Assembly (NCBI RefSeq): GCF_041381155.1
Contig: NC_091134.1
Span: 62,798,902 to 62,862,901, forward strand
DNA length: 64,000 bases
Source of the DNA: Argopecten irradians
Lineage: Eukaryota > Mollusca > Bivalvia > Pectinida > Pectinidae
Direction: 5' to 3'
Below, piece after piece: positions 12,301 to 24,869 of this stretch. The stretch's first letter is position 1, and each line of letters starts with the position of its first letter. The position numbers were made by a program, and so were the translations under genes. The notes below the pieces were generated by a model. It saw only the letters and a program-made list of their open reading frames with translations. It made no database searches and was not told where the DNA came from.

Positions 12301-13765
12301 TTACGGACTTACTCAGTGACAATACATATATATGGCCTAACCTTGATAGAACACCTGTCAACCTGTCCCTCTGACGATTTAAACACTGTTGTTATACATG
12401 ACGTTGATGTAGAGATTAAGGTTAAGCAGCCAGGTATGATAAAATATAGATAATAAAAGCAATGATTCATTGAGAGGAATATATTAACTTTGTTTTAGGA
12501 GTTCAAAAACCTGTTGATATATAATTCTAAGTTCATGTATGGATCGTAAGTCCACTACATAGAAGGGGAGTAGCACACAATTAATCGAATCCGTCTGTTC
12601 TGCGCATACAACAATTAAATCCAGGCTTGGATTCTATATAGAAATCGCCAGAGAGCATACTGACAATTAGAACGAATATACGTACCCGGCCTACTATACC
12701 TTTCGGCCGGGTACGAATTGGTCCCTATGTGTCGTAGTGGAGCACTGCCTTCGAAAATCACTCGGGCATAGTTTTCTATACTTTTTTGTAGGTTTCCAAT
12801 TATTTTATGCGTATACATGCATTTACATATTATTTTTGTCCAAAACAAGCATAACTATTCTTAATATCTACCGTACCGCTCACAAGACGTCAAATTCACA
12901 ATTTGTGGACTTGCCGTATAAATTCTCTTCAGAAAGACCTTCATATGTATTATGTGAAAAAATAATGCCTCGATGAGAATTTGATATTTTATGTGGTTCA
13001 GTTTTATTGCCTAGTAGGTAAGCGATATCAAACAAGTACGATAGAAATGCAAACAAACGTTTTATAATGGTTTGCATAATCATTACTTTGCTCCATTAGC
13101 AGTAATAGGCACCAATTGTAGCTCTAAAGACGACACCATTTTCTGTCAAAAAGTCTTTTGAGCTACAATATTGCAGCTAACTGACAATTAACTTCATTAA
13201 AACATCGTTGTTCATTTATCAAAGATACTTCTTTTCGTCTGACTATTTTACTCTGCTGATTAATACATAAATGTTGTTACATATCTATACACAAAGCACG
13301 ATCATATTACTTGCACTCCTTTGTGTAAGATTAGTATCTGCTTCTACCACATATGTACCGATTTTAGAAAATGTAGTCGATTTTACCTCTTTTGCCTCAA
13401 GTCCACCTCAGAGGCTCTTTTAAGCATTACGGGAATAGATGTATAGTAAAAATTAGGCTTGTTTAGTATGTTCATATTCACATTAAACAATGATTGATAA
13501 ATGCTTTATGTATGTTGATATTTATTTTTTCTTCTTAATAATTATGATTGGAGAACCATTTATCATACTTTAGTTTTAATGATATCGATCATAATTAGGA
13601 AAGTATACGCCTACTTCGTGATTTTATTGTCAATTTGAACTAATGCATAATGGTTTTAGTATGTAAGTAATAGGTACACAATCAGAAACGCGATGTCTGT
13701 TCACGACTGTACATTACAGGTAAATCAAGACGTATTATGAGATATTCGATTACAGAGAACTAACT
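9352..13765. other. Intergenic, no gene recognised
   Basis: An AATAAA signal lies at 9787-9792 and could serve the SLC22-like gene. Several open frames of 60-110 codons (for example 11544-11873 on plus and 10400-10690 on minus) show no recognisable family, splice pattern or composition. A strong GC-rich hairpin sits at 12681-12715. Nothing else was supported. Confidence 0.55.
12681..12715. repeat. Perfect 11-bp GC-rich inverted repeat with 13-base loop
   Basis: The arms are CGTACCCGGCC (12681-12691) and GGCCGGGTACG (12705-12715). The surrounding DNA is AT-rich, so the hairpin stands out. No gene adjoins it closely enough to assign a role. Confidence 0.8.
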
Positions 13766-16700
13766 ATGTCACATTTGGTCACACTTATGGTGTTGAGTTC
13801 GTTCCTTTTATTTGGAATGACCACTGGTCAGAACTTGCCACGGACACGCGGGTTCACTGTCGTCCCTAACAACGTCATTCGTTCAATAATACAAAGGCTG
13901 AGGCGCCAACCGGTGAGTAGAGCAAGCTATGGAGCTGAATTTCATACAAAAAATAAGTTTGATTTCGTCAAACGAAATGTTATGTTTATCCTAGATTTGG
14001 AGCAAAATGTAATGGAAGGATGAAGATGCCACTAAAACTCCTTGTGGGTCCTGATTGGTCTACATTGTATTTACCATATTACAAGTAGCTGCCTAAGTAC
14101 ATTATAAACACCAGAATATTGTTTCTCTACTTAGACACTATATTTTATGGCGGAAAGGTATTTTGACGCAGTATGCGGTGGTTAGTTTCTCTTCATCTTT
14201 TCATGATGACTTAAGCATACTTTTATATGAATCCGCGTATGAAACCGCTACGCAGATTCACACAGTTTGCAAACAAAAATTCTTTCTTATCCCGATGAAA
14301 TTAAAAAATAGTGACATCAATGCTTATAAATAATTGTGTAGTCTACTGTCTACTCGAGTCTAATAAAATGCATATACACGAACGATTTCTTTGATTTTCC
14401 AATGGATTATTTTCAAAATAAATCAATACACAACGCAGAAAGCCAGATTTAGAATGAAAACAATGAAAAAATATAGATCATCATGATATCAACAACTTCC
14501 CCAACGCGTGAATGATATCTCTCATGTGTATTTAAACTCTATTACAGTAGTTAATTTTCATACTTTTAAAAAATCGAATTAACTAACTACATGTAGATTT
14601 TGATATACATGATATACTACAGGCATTTGTTGGGGAACCTCTATATACACGTGTTCATTAGCTTGGAAAAGACTTCCGCCTTAGAAACCAATCAAATTGG
14701 GGGATTTTGGGGAATGGAATATATATGATTGTGGTCTATATCCCCAGCGGTAGATGTTCGACATTGCAATTTGCACCTATGACCGAAGCTGTACCTTAGT
14801 ACAACATCAGCAACTTTACATTCCACATATCGCTGTGTATCCTTAACCGCCTTCTGAATATCCTCGCCGTAGAAGCGTTACTGTTGCCAGTGATTCGTAT
14901 TTTGTGTGAATCATGTTCTATCTAATACATATATTTATTTTCATTCTTTGTATCTTGATAAAGAACATATTTTTCTTTTGATATAGTATGAGTTGTCTTT
15001 TTTAATATTCGGAACTTCAAAATTCATGTACCTCATTTTAGGCATAATTGTTTTTTAACATTTTTTTTCAATCTAAAATTGCAGAGGAAAAATGAAAGGA
15101 ACTCCAATATCTTCATTTAAGCTGATTTGTTTTCAGGGAGTGAGGGACGCTCGCACGACGAGGCCCAGTACCAGTGATAGCTTAGTGAACCCCACACGAC
15201 GGCTGACGACGGCCCGTATTGTAGAATCTCTAGTAGGTTTACCCAGGAATGAAGATACCAAGGTCATTTTGTAAAGTGGTTTTAATGTTATATTCCAAAA
15301 ACGATTCTATTGTAAATGATTGAACTAAATAATTTAGCGATCACATAATAACCCGGAGGTCAAAGCATACTTTGAAATATTCGCTTTACGATCTATATAG
15401 AAGAATTCACATCAGGTTTCGTCTAATTATCAATTAACTAAGATATTTTCTAGATCAATTATTACAATCCATTTTCAATTTTTCAAAATTGTATGATATA
15501 TATATATTATCAACGTCCAAAACCTGTTTTGATGTCGATCAAATTTGCTGAACTACTTCCGTACTATATATTTGTAACGAAAAATGTCAACCTCGATTGT
15601 GTTATTACATAACGTATCGCCAAAAGACACAATCGATTTCCTTAATCTTTTTTGCTATGAAGTTTTCTTTTCTTTTCTGGTCTATGCCTTGATAGACAGG
15701 ATGACAGTGTAACTGAATGGTTTAGGTACACACAAAATATATGTATGTGATGTTTATGTCTTGTTTGTAACTACGAGTGAGAAAAACGATTTTGATTTTT
15801 ACTTATAAAGTATTATCGTCAGTGTTGATTTGTTCAAAGATTCAATAATACCATCAATAACCGTCAAAATTAAAGATACAATCACCTGTAATCTTAGATC
15901 ATTAGTCAATGGTATCTATACCATGTGATCTGATTTCTAGTATAAGTTAATATGGTGCCAGTCTACTTTAAGATTATATCAAATCGCAAAACTGTTTACA
16001 GGTAAAAGGACAACGAAACCCATCGCCTTTAGCACCAAACCTATTATCACCTAGGGATGCATTAATCGCCAGACAACAGCCAATAGACCAGATCATCGAG
16101 CAGGCCGAGACGAGTACGTCAGTGTGTCCTTAACTCATAAGTACTGATACGCTAGTGATTCGAGTAAATAAAACAAACGCCTTAACATTTATCAATATGC
16201 AAATTACTTTTTAATATGACTATGTTCATTATCATGTATATTGGCATTTTACGAAATCATTGTAAAAGATGAGGGAAAAATTGACAAAAAAAGTAAAACA
16301 AAAGAACAACTAAAATATTAAAATCGGCATTTTAAATTACATATATATATAACATACATATTTATCTTGTCGTTTGTATTTTTTCATCCAATACTAAGTT
16401 TTAGAAAAGAAAAGCGGCAATAGCTTCTTTTACAACAAAATATATGTTTGATGGTAGGCATGTATCAAGCCTAAAGTTATACTATTGTTGATATTAAAAG
16501 GTTGTTATCGATGATACTACCGTGTGATCAAGTCACGTGATGAGTCACGTGATTGTTTTATTACATCATTTGTAACAATTTATATAATGTTTAAGCCGTG
16601 TGTGCAATATCTTTTGAAATTGTCAAACTCAAGTGCAAAATATAACAAGTAAGAATATCAAAACTTCTTGATATATATATATCTTGATATATGTGAGTAT

Positions 16701-19700
16701 TTATTAAATGATTTCAGATTCTACGTTAATCCGTCTCGCGGATCAACGCCAGTTGAGGTTAGATCGTAGCACAGTGTTAGAGGGCGATATCGTTATGGAT
16801 GAGACAGAACTCATGGATATGGACCAGCAAATGTAAGGAAGTATTTTATCAGGGACATCCCAGGATATTGGAACATCTAAACATAGAGTGAATACATAGC
16901 AGTTGATTGTAGTGTTTTGATGCCATTAAGTAACAAAATAATATTAACCCGATGTACAGCAATCGGATATAGTGGAAATTTCAAATTTGGCACACGAAAT
17001 TGTTTCAAACAAATGAACACCTATTTAAGATAAGAATTGAACTATTCGTTTTATGTTAACAATGGCCAATCTCTTTTGCCATTTTATGGAAGGAATATAA
17101 TTGATTAATATTGTATTGTGTAATTTTTTAATGAGTCATGCGATATTTTTTCGTCTCGTTTCTAATTTCAGATTAATATCTTGTATTATACATAAGGTAC
17201 CAATATGTCATAATTTTGAATAACATGTATCTTCGATTACCGCATTTTTAATCGGAAGCTTTTTCTGTTAGTCTCCTTTAAATGGTCCGTTGTATCACCT
17301 AGCAATATACCATTACTTTCCTGTGAAATCAACCATGGTTATGCCAATGGATTTTGTCTATATTCCTTATTCATGCATGTTCACAAACATTTATATTGAT
17401 ATTCAGACGCCTGGATGAATTGGAAGAACAAATAATCAAACAATTGCCAGGCGTTAGTCTCAGAGATACAGCATTTCGTGATCGAATCCGTTCGTTACTG
17501 ATGCAAGGATTTAATCCATCGCCTTCAGCCCCTGTGAGACGAAAGAGGGCCGCCAGGAGGACTAGAAGATGGCCAGGAGCGCTTGTTCCAGTCCGAATCG
17601 CTAGTTCTGGATTCAGTACGTTTTGCTTTGATTGTATTGTAATGATTGACAGTTAAATTAGTCTGCATTAATCAACTGTAAACTCAATACCAAAGTGATA
17701 CAGGTAGGAGGAACATTGCATATACATATATGTACAGTCAAACCTGCCTGTGCGTTAATCTGTATACGAAGTCTCCTTGTCTAATAAGACACGTTTTGTC
17801 TGTCCCTTGGGGTGTCTAATTAGTTGACAATTAGTAGAACACATAGTTATAATAACTCACTTAATCTTGTTATATTACTTCACAGATAGATCACAGAAGA
17901 ATATAATTGCTGCGGCCATGAATGAAATATCAGAGAAAACGTGTGTCTGTTTCGACGTGATCAGTAGAACACAGGCCCTTCAAGGAGTCGGTCATGTGCG
18001 GATTGTAAACGGAAACGGGTATGTTTTCTCATTACGTCCACTGTAAATAGAAAGAACTATCAAATATATGTTGATTTTGATAGAAATATAGATGAAATAT
18101 ATAGAATATACTATGACCTTTCTTTTGAACAGAACATCTCAATTTAATGTATGATAACGGAAGCCTGGGTCAGTCATGCCGAATTATTACACGGTGCTTT
18201 AAACTATTGTATAGCTAACGATCGGTCTTTTCGTATCAACACAACGATTCAGGGTTCCAAGCTTTCGTGAATTAAATTTGAAAAATGAATATAAAAAGTG
18301 TTCAGACTCGCCTGTATCAAGGCACTAGAAACAGTTTCTTATACAATAATAACGAACATTGAATTCCTGATCAAGGTTCCTAAGATGTTTGTAATATGTG
18401 CATAACAAACGAAGCAATATTGTTGGTCCCCGGAAATTCGTTATAACTTTTTTTACTGTATACTAATTAATTTGTAAGCTCTCGATTATTACCATGAACT
18501 AACAAATGGTCGGTGTGAATGTAGAAAAAGAACATCAACCTGAAGGATCATGAATTGATCTTAGACTTAGTCAATCAAATATGCCGTAACTTTCTGTAAC
18601 GTCATCTTTGATTGGCTAAGTCTAAACTTAAGACTGTTTTGGACTGTTTCATGGTCTTGAGGCCAGAAGTTGCTTTGTTTTTTTTCTTCTTAATTTTCAT
18701 ATAATACAGGTTGCAGACTTAGTGTGCGGATATAGCATAAGATGACAATGATTTCATAAGATATTCTGAAGTCATTGTATGTGGATATGCCAAATTTATC
18801 CTTTTTGTTTTATAAAACTAAAACACTAATAATTTATAATCTGAATTTGCTATAAACAATTTCAAATATTCATTGAAATGTTTTGAAACACATTTATTAT
18901 TCATGCTATTATAGTAAATCGTTCAATCGGTTCTATACTTTTTTTTATTACTTGACACAGATGTCGATCTCGTGTCGGTAGAAGGCTCCGAAGACGGAAT
19001 GGTATTCGCTCACAGGATCTCACGCTGGCACAGAATTGTAGAAGTGTGAGTAGATTGTCCCTATCGTATATGTGCAAATTAGTACAGAAAAGCTAAAGGT
19101 GCAGGTGATATCTACCGTCATGCTGACATATACTTCAAGAAAACTACTGACAAAAATGTGTAGATTAGGTGTATATTGACAAACCGTAATGATGTTAGTT
19201 TTTTTACCTTTTCGACAATGTCACTGTCATGATATACTAGAATCTGTATCTAAATCCACTAGATCGGCTTATTTCATATTTATTATAGACATTAAATATG
19301 TGACTAACACATATTAATGCAATTATTTACAATATGCCTGTACCTTGCAATTGGAATTGACAATGATATAAGATTTAAATAGATATAGATATATGCGTAT
19401 ATATTATGTTACAGAGACGTGTCGCTACACATGAATTCCTCCATGCCATTGGTCTGTATCACGAACAATCCAGACAGATAGAAACGATTTCGTGCGTATC
19501 GTAAGGAGTAATGTGGAGCGTGGAAAACGTGGAAATTTTAGGCGGTACAGCCGAGCAAGAATAAACTCTTTTGGCATTCCTTATGACTACCGGAGTATAA
19601 TGCACTACAGCAGCAGAGTAAGCCAGGGGTATCATTATAAATCACGAATCTAATTGCTATTTTATTTTAATTTTGTTACGCTAAGATGAATCCATCTTTC

Positions 19701-20640
19701 CATTCACTCCTTATTCAAATCAATATGATTATGAATACTTTATAGGTAGTAGCCTACCTTTATATATAATATCAAAAGATCAATATTTTACATGTTTTAT
19801 GATGTTATTCGTTAACTAATGTATCAAATTACAAAATAATAAATATGAAATTCGACTCGCCGCTGATGCACATTTAGAGACACTAAATCATTTCATACAG
19901 GTATTCTAAGATATATATAAAGAAACTACATTACGATTTAAGGTCCGTTAAAAATGTCAAGGTCACATTGATATAGGTCACTCATTGATTAATTACCTCA
20001 CCGCATTACTTACTTAATTAAAGATTGAACCCACACTAAAACAACACTCTTCCATCAAGGTGACAGATTACACGCATAATCATCATCACGCGTTAGTATT
20101 TAAGTATTATATAAAGTTTTATTGCTTATGTAGATCATAAACTTTATTGCTCTTTCATTTGATGTATTTCCTAGTGAGGAAAATGTCGAAATTCAGTTTG
20201 TACTTATACTTATGTATATTAACTATAACACATATGAAGTTTTGTTTTTTGTAAGATATTAATCATCTACCAGGATGTGACGTTTGTATTTAGGTAGCCA
20301 CTGACAATGCTGAAAATGCTTACTCGACACAGTCATCTATATATCTTATACGTTTTCTTTTTTGAGTCCCATAAACCCATGTTTATACTCTATTTTACCA
20401 ACTTGCTTGACTCCTACAGTGTCGTTAATTTGTATTTTGATTTCTTGATTTCAGGCTTTCAGCAGAAACAATAGGTTCACTGTTATACCCAGACCCCAGA
20501 GTAACCGACGGCAATACATTAATATAATTGGCAAGGCCACGGAGATGAGCACAAACGACGCGAGAGCTGTCAACCGAATGTATAGCTGTTCTGCACCAAG
20601 CACTCCAAACTGTGCGGACTACCCCTACAGATTTCCATGA
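13766..20640 (+). CDS. Astacin-family (M12A) zinc metalloprotease, secreted; one apparent frame break
   Basis: There are nine exons: 13766-13912, 15137-15262, 16002-16113, 16718-16832, 17407-17615, 17886-18018, 18961-19045, 19415-19617 and 20455-20640. All junctions are GT-AG and all phases agree. The product would be about 438 residues. It starts with a signal peptide (LVTLMVLSSFLLFGMTTG). A propeptide contains LEGDIVMDE, which resembles the astacin aspartate-switch motif. A dibasic run RRKRAARRTRR follows, probably a furin-type activation site. The catalytic domain has HEFLHAIGLYHEQSR (three zinc-binding His and the catalytic Glu) and the Met-turn SIMHYSS. It ends AVNRMYSC plus a short tail, with no CUB, EGF or ShK domain. 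One base appears to be missing between 19474 and 19477, directly after HEQSR; with one extra base the rest of the exon reads DRNDFVRIVRSN. AATAAA signals lie at 20706 and 20810. It could be a functional gene with a consensus error, or a recent pseudogene. Confidence 0.88.
18562..18624. repeat. Inverted repeat, 18-base arms, in astacin intron 6
   Basis: The arms are 18562-18579 (TAGACTTAGTCAATCAAA) and 18607-18624, complementary at 17 of 18 positions, with a 27-base loop. The GATTGGCTAAG arm resembles a GATTGGCTGAG stretch at about 20889. It may be the remnant of a fold-back element. Confidence 0.6.
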
Positions 20641-20705
20641 GCAAGTTTGGACAAACACACAAAATCACAGGGAATTGTGGACAGTGACGTGACGCTCGAC
20701 AGCTG

Positions 20706-20815
20706 AATAAATAAATGGGCGTACACTTGTAAGGCATGCTCTAGACGACATGCCTGTTTGATATTAGCATATTACAACAGATATATAAGATATATTCATT
20801 TTATATGAGAATAAA
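20706..20815 (+). promoter_or_regulatory. Polyadenylation signals of the astacin gene
   Basis: Two AATAAA hexamers follow the stop codon, at 20706-20711 and 20810-20815. Either could direct 3' end formation. Confidence 0.55.
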
Positions 20816-21805
20816 GCAAGTTTGCTTGTAACGAGAATTTTCGTTGACTGGAAAACAAATGGCGTTGTCATTTGTAACGTCGCTTCTGATTGGCTGAGAT
20901 AATGGCAGTATATGGAGTTCTTGAGTAAATCGAATTATAAGTATTAATTTCAGTACAATTGTTGTATGTTGTGAAGATAAAACACAATAGTCTGGGTTTT
21001 TTCGCTCAGATGTTTGTGTTATATCTCCATAACATAAAAATTATATTATATCTTCAATAAAATTTTAAACTTTGAGCATTGATGAGTAAATAGCAACTCC
21101 ACGATACAAGTTTCATAAAATGTTATTTAAAATTAACTCACAATGAAGAAGCCTTTGATGATATAGCTACAACAACTTGCAATTCAAACATCACAATATG
21201 TTGCGAAAATTCAGCTGAAAGAGCCATTTTATCCTGACATTTTCTAACCCTGACTTCACATCATAACAACGTCACAATGAATTTCCTGCCCGTCAATGAC
21301 AATGAATTCTGCCCCTGGTCAATTTCCTGATATGGGACACGTGCAAAAATATCACACGGGAGAAGTCATTGGATAACCGGTAGGTAAGGCAATTTAATTG
21401 TCTTAGCTACAGTATTGTTCCCCGCAGTTGTCAATCAGGGCCGACTTCTATCAGATTCGGCAGATCAGGACACTGATTATTTCAATAAGCGACATTAACA
21501 TAACATAATTGTTTGTCCAAGTATATTCTATATGTCTTGTTTCATGTATATTGGAATACATACATATGTATATATAGAAATAAAAATAATAAAGAGAAGT
21601 TTACGAAAGTGGTGTGATTTTGGCGTTGATTTTACAGCATTTAGATTATGTTTATGATGTTGCAATATAATTCCTAGTTATCCCATAGTATTTGTTTAGA
21701 ACTTCACATGTTGATGTAAGAAGGCGACCAAAATGAACTTAAACCTTCTCTGGTGTATATTTTGATTACAAACATTTTAGTAAAGTAAATGATAGTTTCG
21801 TTGAT
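20816..21805. other. Intergenic, no gene recognised
   Basis: AT-rich DNA between the astacin gene and the 3' end of the LINE. No coding potential or repeat stood out. Confidence 0.5.
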
Positions 21806-21899
21806 AATAGATACATAGATACATAGATTTATTCTGACAACATACATGTTAACATGTACAGGATTTTTTATAATCCTATAATAGTCAGCTCTTAGAAAT

Positions 21900-24869
21900 T
21901 CACGGATTTATTTTTTCAGTGTATAAATACTTTAGTGGCTGATTTTTCCAATGTGAATCGAGTTCATATTCAAATTGCTTAACTGTCCTAGACTGAACAA
22001 CATTTGATGGGAGACTGTTCCAAGTATTCACGACTCTCTGGGTAAACGAGTGTTTTCTCACGCACAGCCTTGAATGCTCTTTGTACACTTTCAAATCATG
22101 TCCGCGGGTACTTGATCCCTGGTTGATTGAAAACAAATCTGCGACTTCTTTATCGTATTTTCCAGAAAGTATTTTGTACATTTCAATCATATCCCCACGT
22201 GACCGCCTGTATGCTAACGTTGGAAGTTGGAGTTTACGCAAACGTTCTGTATATGGCAAAGTTGAGAGACCTGGCACTTGCTTTGTTGCTCGACGTTGAA
22301 CGTTTTCTATTGTTGTTACATGCTTTTCCAAATACGGACACCAGGCTTGAACAGCATATTCAATATGAGGCCTAACTAATGCCGTGTATAAAAGTTTAAA
22401 ACTGTTCTGGTCCATGTATTCCATTGTCCTCCGCAACACTCCCATGATTGAATTTGCTTTGTTGACCTTTTCACATATATGTTTGTCAAAGGTAAGTTTA
22501 TCATCAATGGTGACACCAATATCCTTCTCCGAGTCAACAAATTTTAAAAATTGGGCATTTTCCTTCAGTCTGTATCCATATTTAGTTGTATTTGAATATC
22601 CCAATCGCATCATTTTACATTTGTCTGGGTGGAAGCAGAGTTTCCAAATATCTGACCATTGGCTTAATGAATATATATCATGTTGTAATATTTTGCAATC
22701 CTCTTCATTTTTTATTGATCTAAAAGCTTTCGTATCATCCGCATACAGATAGGTGTCTGTCCCGGTACTTGTTACATCGGGCATATCATTTATATAGAGA
22801 ACAAAGAGAAGTGGTCCCAACACAGATCCTTGTGGTATCCCGCTTAAAACTGGATTCCACTCCGACGTTTTGCCATTCACTACAACTCTTTGTTTTCTTC
22901 CAAACAGAAAGGCTTGGATCCAGATTGAAAACTGACCACCGATGCCATATTTTGCGAGTTTATGTACTAGTCGGCCATGAGGTACTTTGTCGAAAGCCTT
23001 CATAAGTCACAGTATATAATATCCACGCATGCTCCTTTATCCAAAATATCTGTCCATTTATCCATGACATTGATAAGTTGAAGAACCGTGGATCTACTGT
23101 CTATAAAACCAAACTGAGCGTTACTAAATAGCTTATTTCTTTTCATGTGACTCATTATTTTATCCCTTATTATTGATTCTAATAATTTACAAACAACACT
23201 GGTCAGGCTTACTGGTCTGTAGTTTGAAGCCTCCTTCCGATCTCCTTTCTTAAATATTGCCGTTATATTAGCGCATTTCCAGTCTGCAGGTAATTTCCCA
23301 GTGTCGATTGATGTTTGAAATATTAATGTTAAAGGATGGCATATAATATCGCGTGTCTCTTTAAGAACTCTAGGATGGATCATATCCGGTCCAGGTGATT
23401 TTGAAATTTTCAACTTCATTAGCTTCTTCTGCACGACTTCTGGTGAAATATTTAATTGAGTGATCGGTTCCACATCAATCTTTTCAATATCAGGTAGTGA
23501 TTTATCTTTATCTTGGGTAAACACTGTCTGGAAAAAATTAGCTAGTACATTTGCTTTTTCATCATCTGTTGTAGTGATATCCTCTTTGTTATTATTTTTG
23601 TACAGATTTGAAATATTGGATTTAGTTGTTGTCTTAGATTTCGCGTATCTCCAGAACTTTTTAGGATTGTCCTTTACTTGTTGTGCTATTTGTTTCTCAC
23701 GTAATTTTACCGCCTTCCTTGTGAGTGACCTTACTTAATTCCTTACTTTACAATATTCTGCGTAGACTTCTTGATCCCGAGTGGACATATATCTGTTCCA
23801 TAATCTGGCCTTATTTTTGATTTTAGACAATGTCTTTTTATCTAGACAACTTTTGTGGTTACTTAATTTGCGCGATGGTTTTATTTGTTGTACTGGAACT
23901 GTGTCCCTGATTGAGTTTTCAAGTATCTCTTTAAATTTTGACCACAGCTGTTCCACATCATCTTTACAATCCAAAAAACTATTTTGCCAGTCTATGTTAA
24001 GTTTTCGGGACAGTTCTTGAAAATTTGCCTTTTCATATACATATCGCGTTTTCATATTATTTTCCATTTCCACACTGAAATTACAACGTATTCCGATGAC
24101 TGAGTGATCACTTTTCCCTAAAGGAGGATCGAGTTGAATCTGTTCTATACAATCTTCCTTATCGGTTAGAATCAAATCTATAACGCTAGGGTTATCCGTT
24201 CCACGTCCACGGGTGGGCTGCCGTATATGCTGATACATGTAACAGTCGCGTACGGTTTCAACGAATTTGAATTGTTTTGAAGCTTCACCACACTTAGTAT
24301 TACAGACTGACCAATCAATGCCTGGTAAGTTCAAGTCTCCAAATAGTATTTTGCAGCTGTACTTCATTTCTGTTGTTTTTAACAGTAATGCACACATGTT
24401 TTTGAAATTTTCTTCAGTCGCATTTGGACTTCTGTACAAGGAACCAACTAGTACTTTATCCTTGGCGTTGATATCCACTTCACACAAAATATGTTCATCA
24501 AATTCAATGCTGGTGATCTGGGAATATCTAAGACTATTTTTACATATACATGACCATTCCTCTTCCGAGCGATTTATTTGTCACATTTAGTGATATCATT
24601 CCATATCCCTCTATATTATATTCAGAAAGTTCAATTTCTCTTTTACAATTCTTTGGTTTAACTTCAGAAATAGCTATTATATCTGGGTTTTCTCGAATTA
24701 TCAATTTTCTTAACTCCTGTAATTTATGTTGGGTCAAAGTATCTGCATTTGTAAAAAGAATGTTGAGATGATTGTGTATATCTGTGTACAGCGAGTCTAA
24801 TCTTTCCGCACTTTCTTCATCTTTATTGTCCGCATATCCCACGGTGGGCCGCGAACTACGTATTTCCAT
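21900..24869 (-). pseudogene. LINE ORF2: AP endonuclease and reverse transcriptase, broken
   Basis: The N-terminal part is an apurinic-type endonuclease: LFTNADTLTQ, AISEVKP, GSLYRSP, GDLNLPGIDW and the catalytic SDHSVI are all present. The reverse transcriptase follows with KSPGPDMIHPRVLK, NYRPVSLTSV, GIPQGSVLGPLLFVLYINDM and the active-site YADD. The C-terminal part (LYTALVRPHIEYAVQAW, NVQRRATK) is typical of CR1/Jockey-type proteins. Damage seen: a frameshift near 24545 after VMYM, a TAA near 23735-23737 inside the linker before the RT, and a one-base loss near 23000-23005 just before AFDKVPHG. The rest reads cleanly, so inactivation is fairly recent. Confidence 0.9.
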
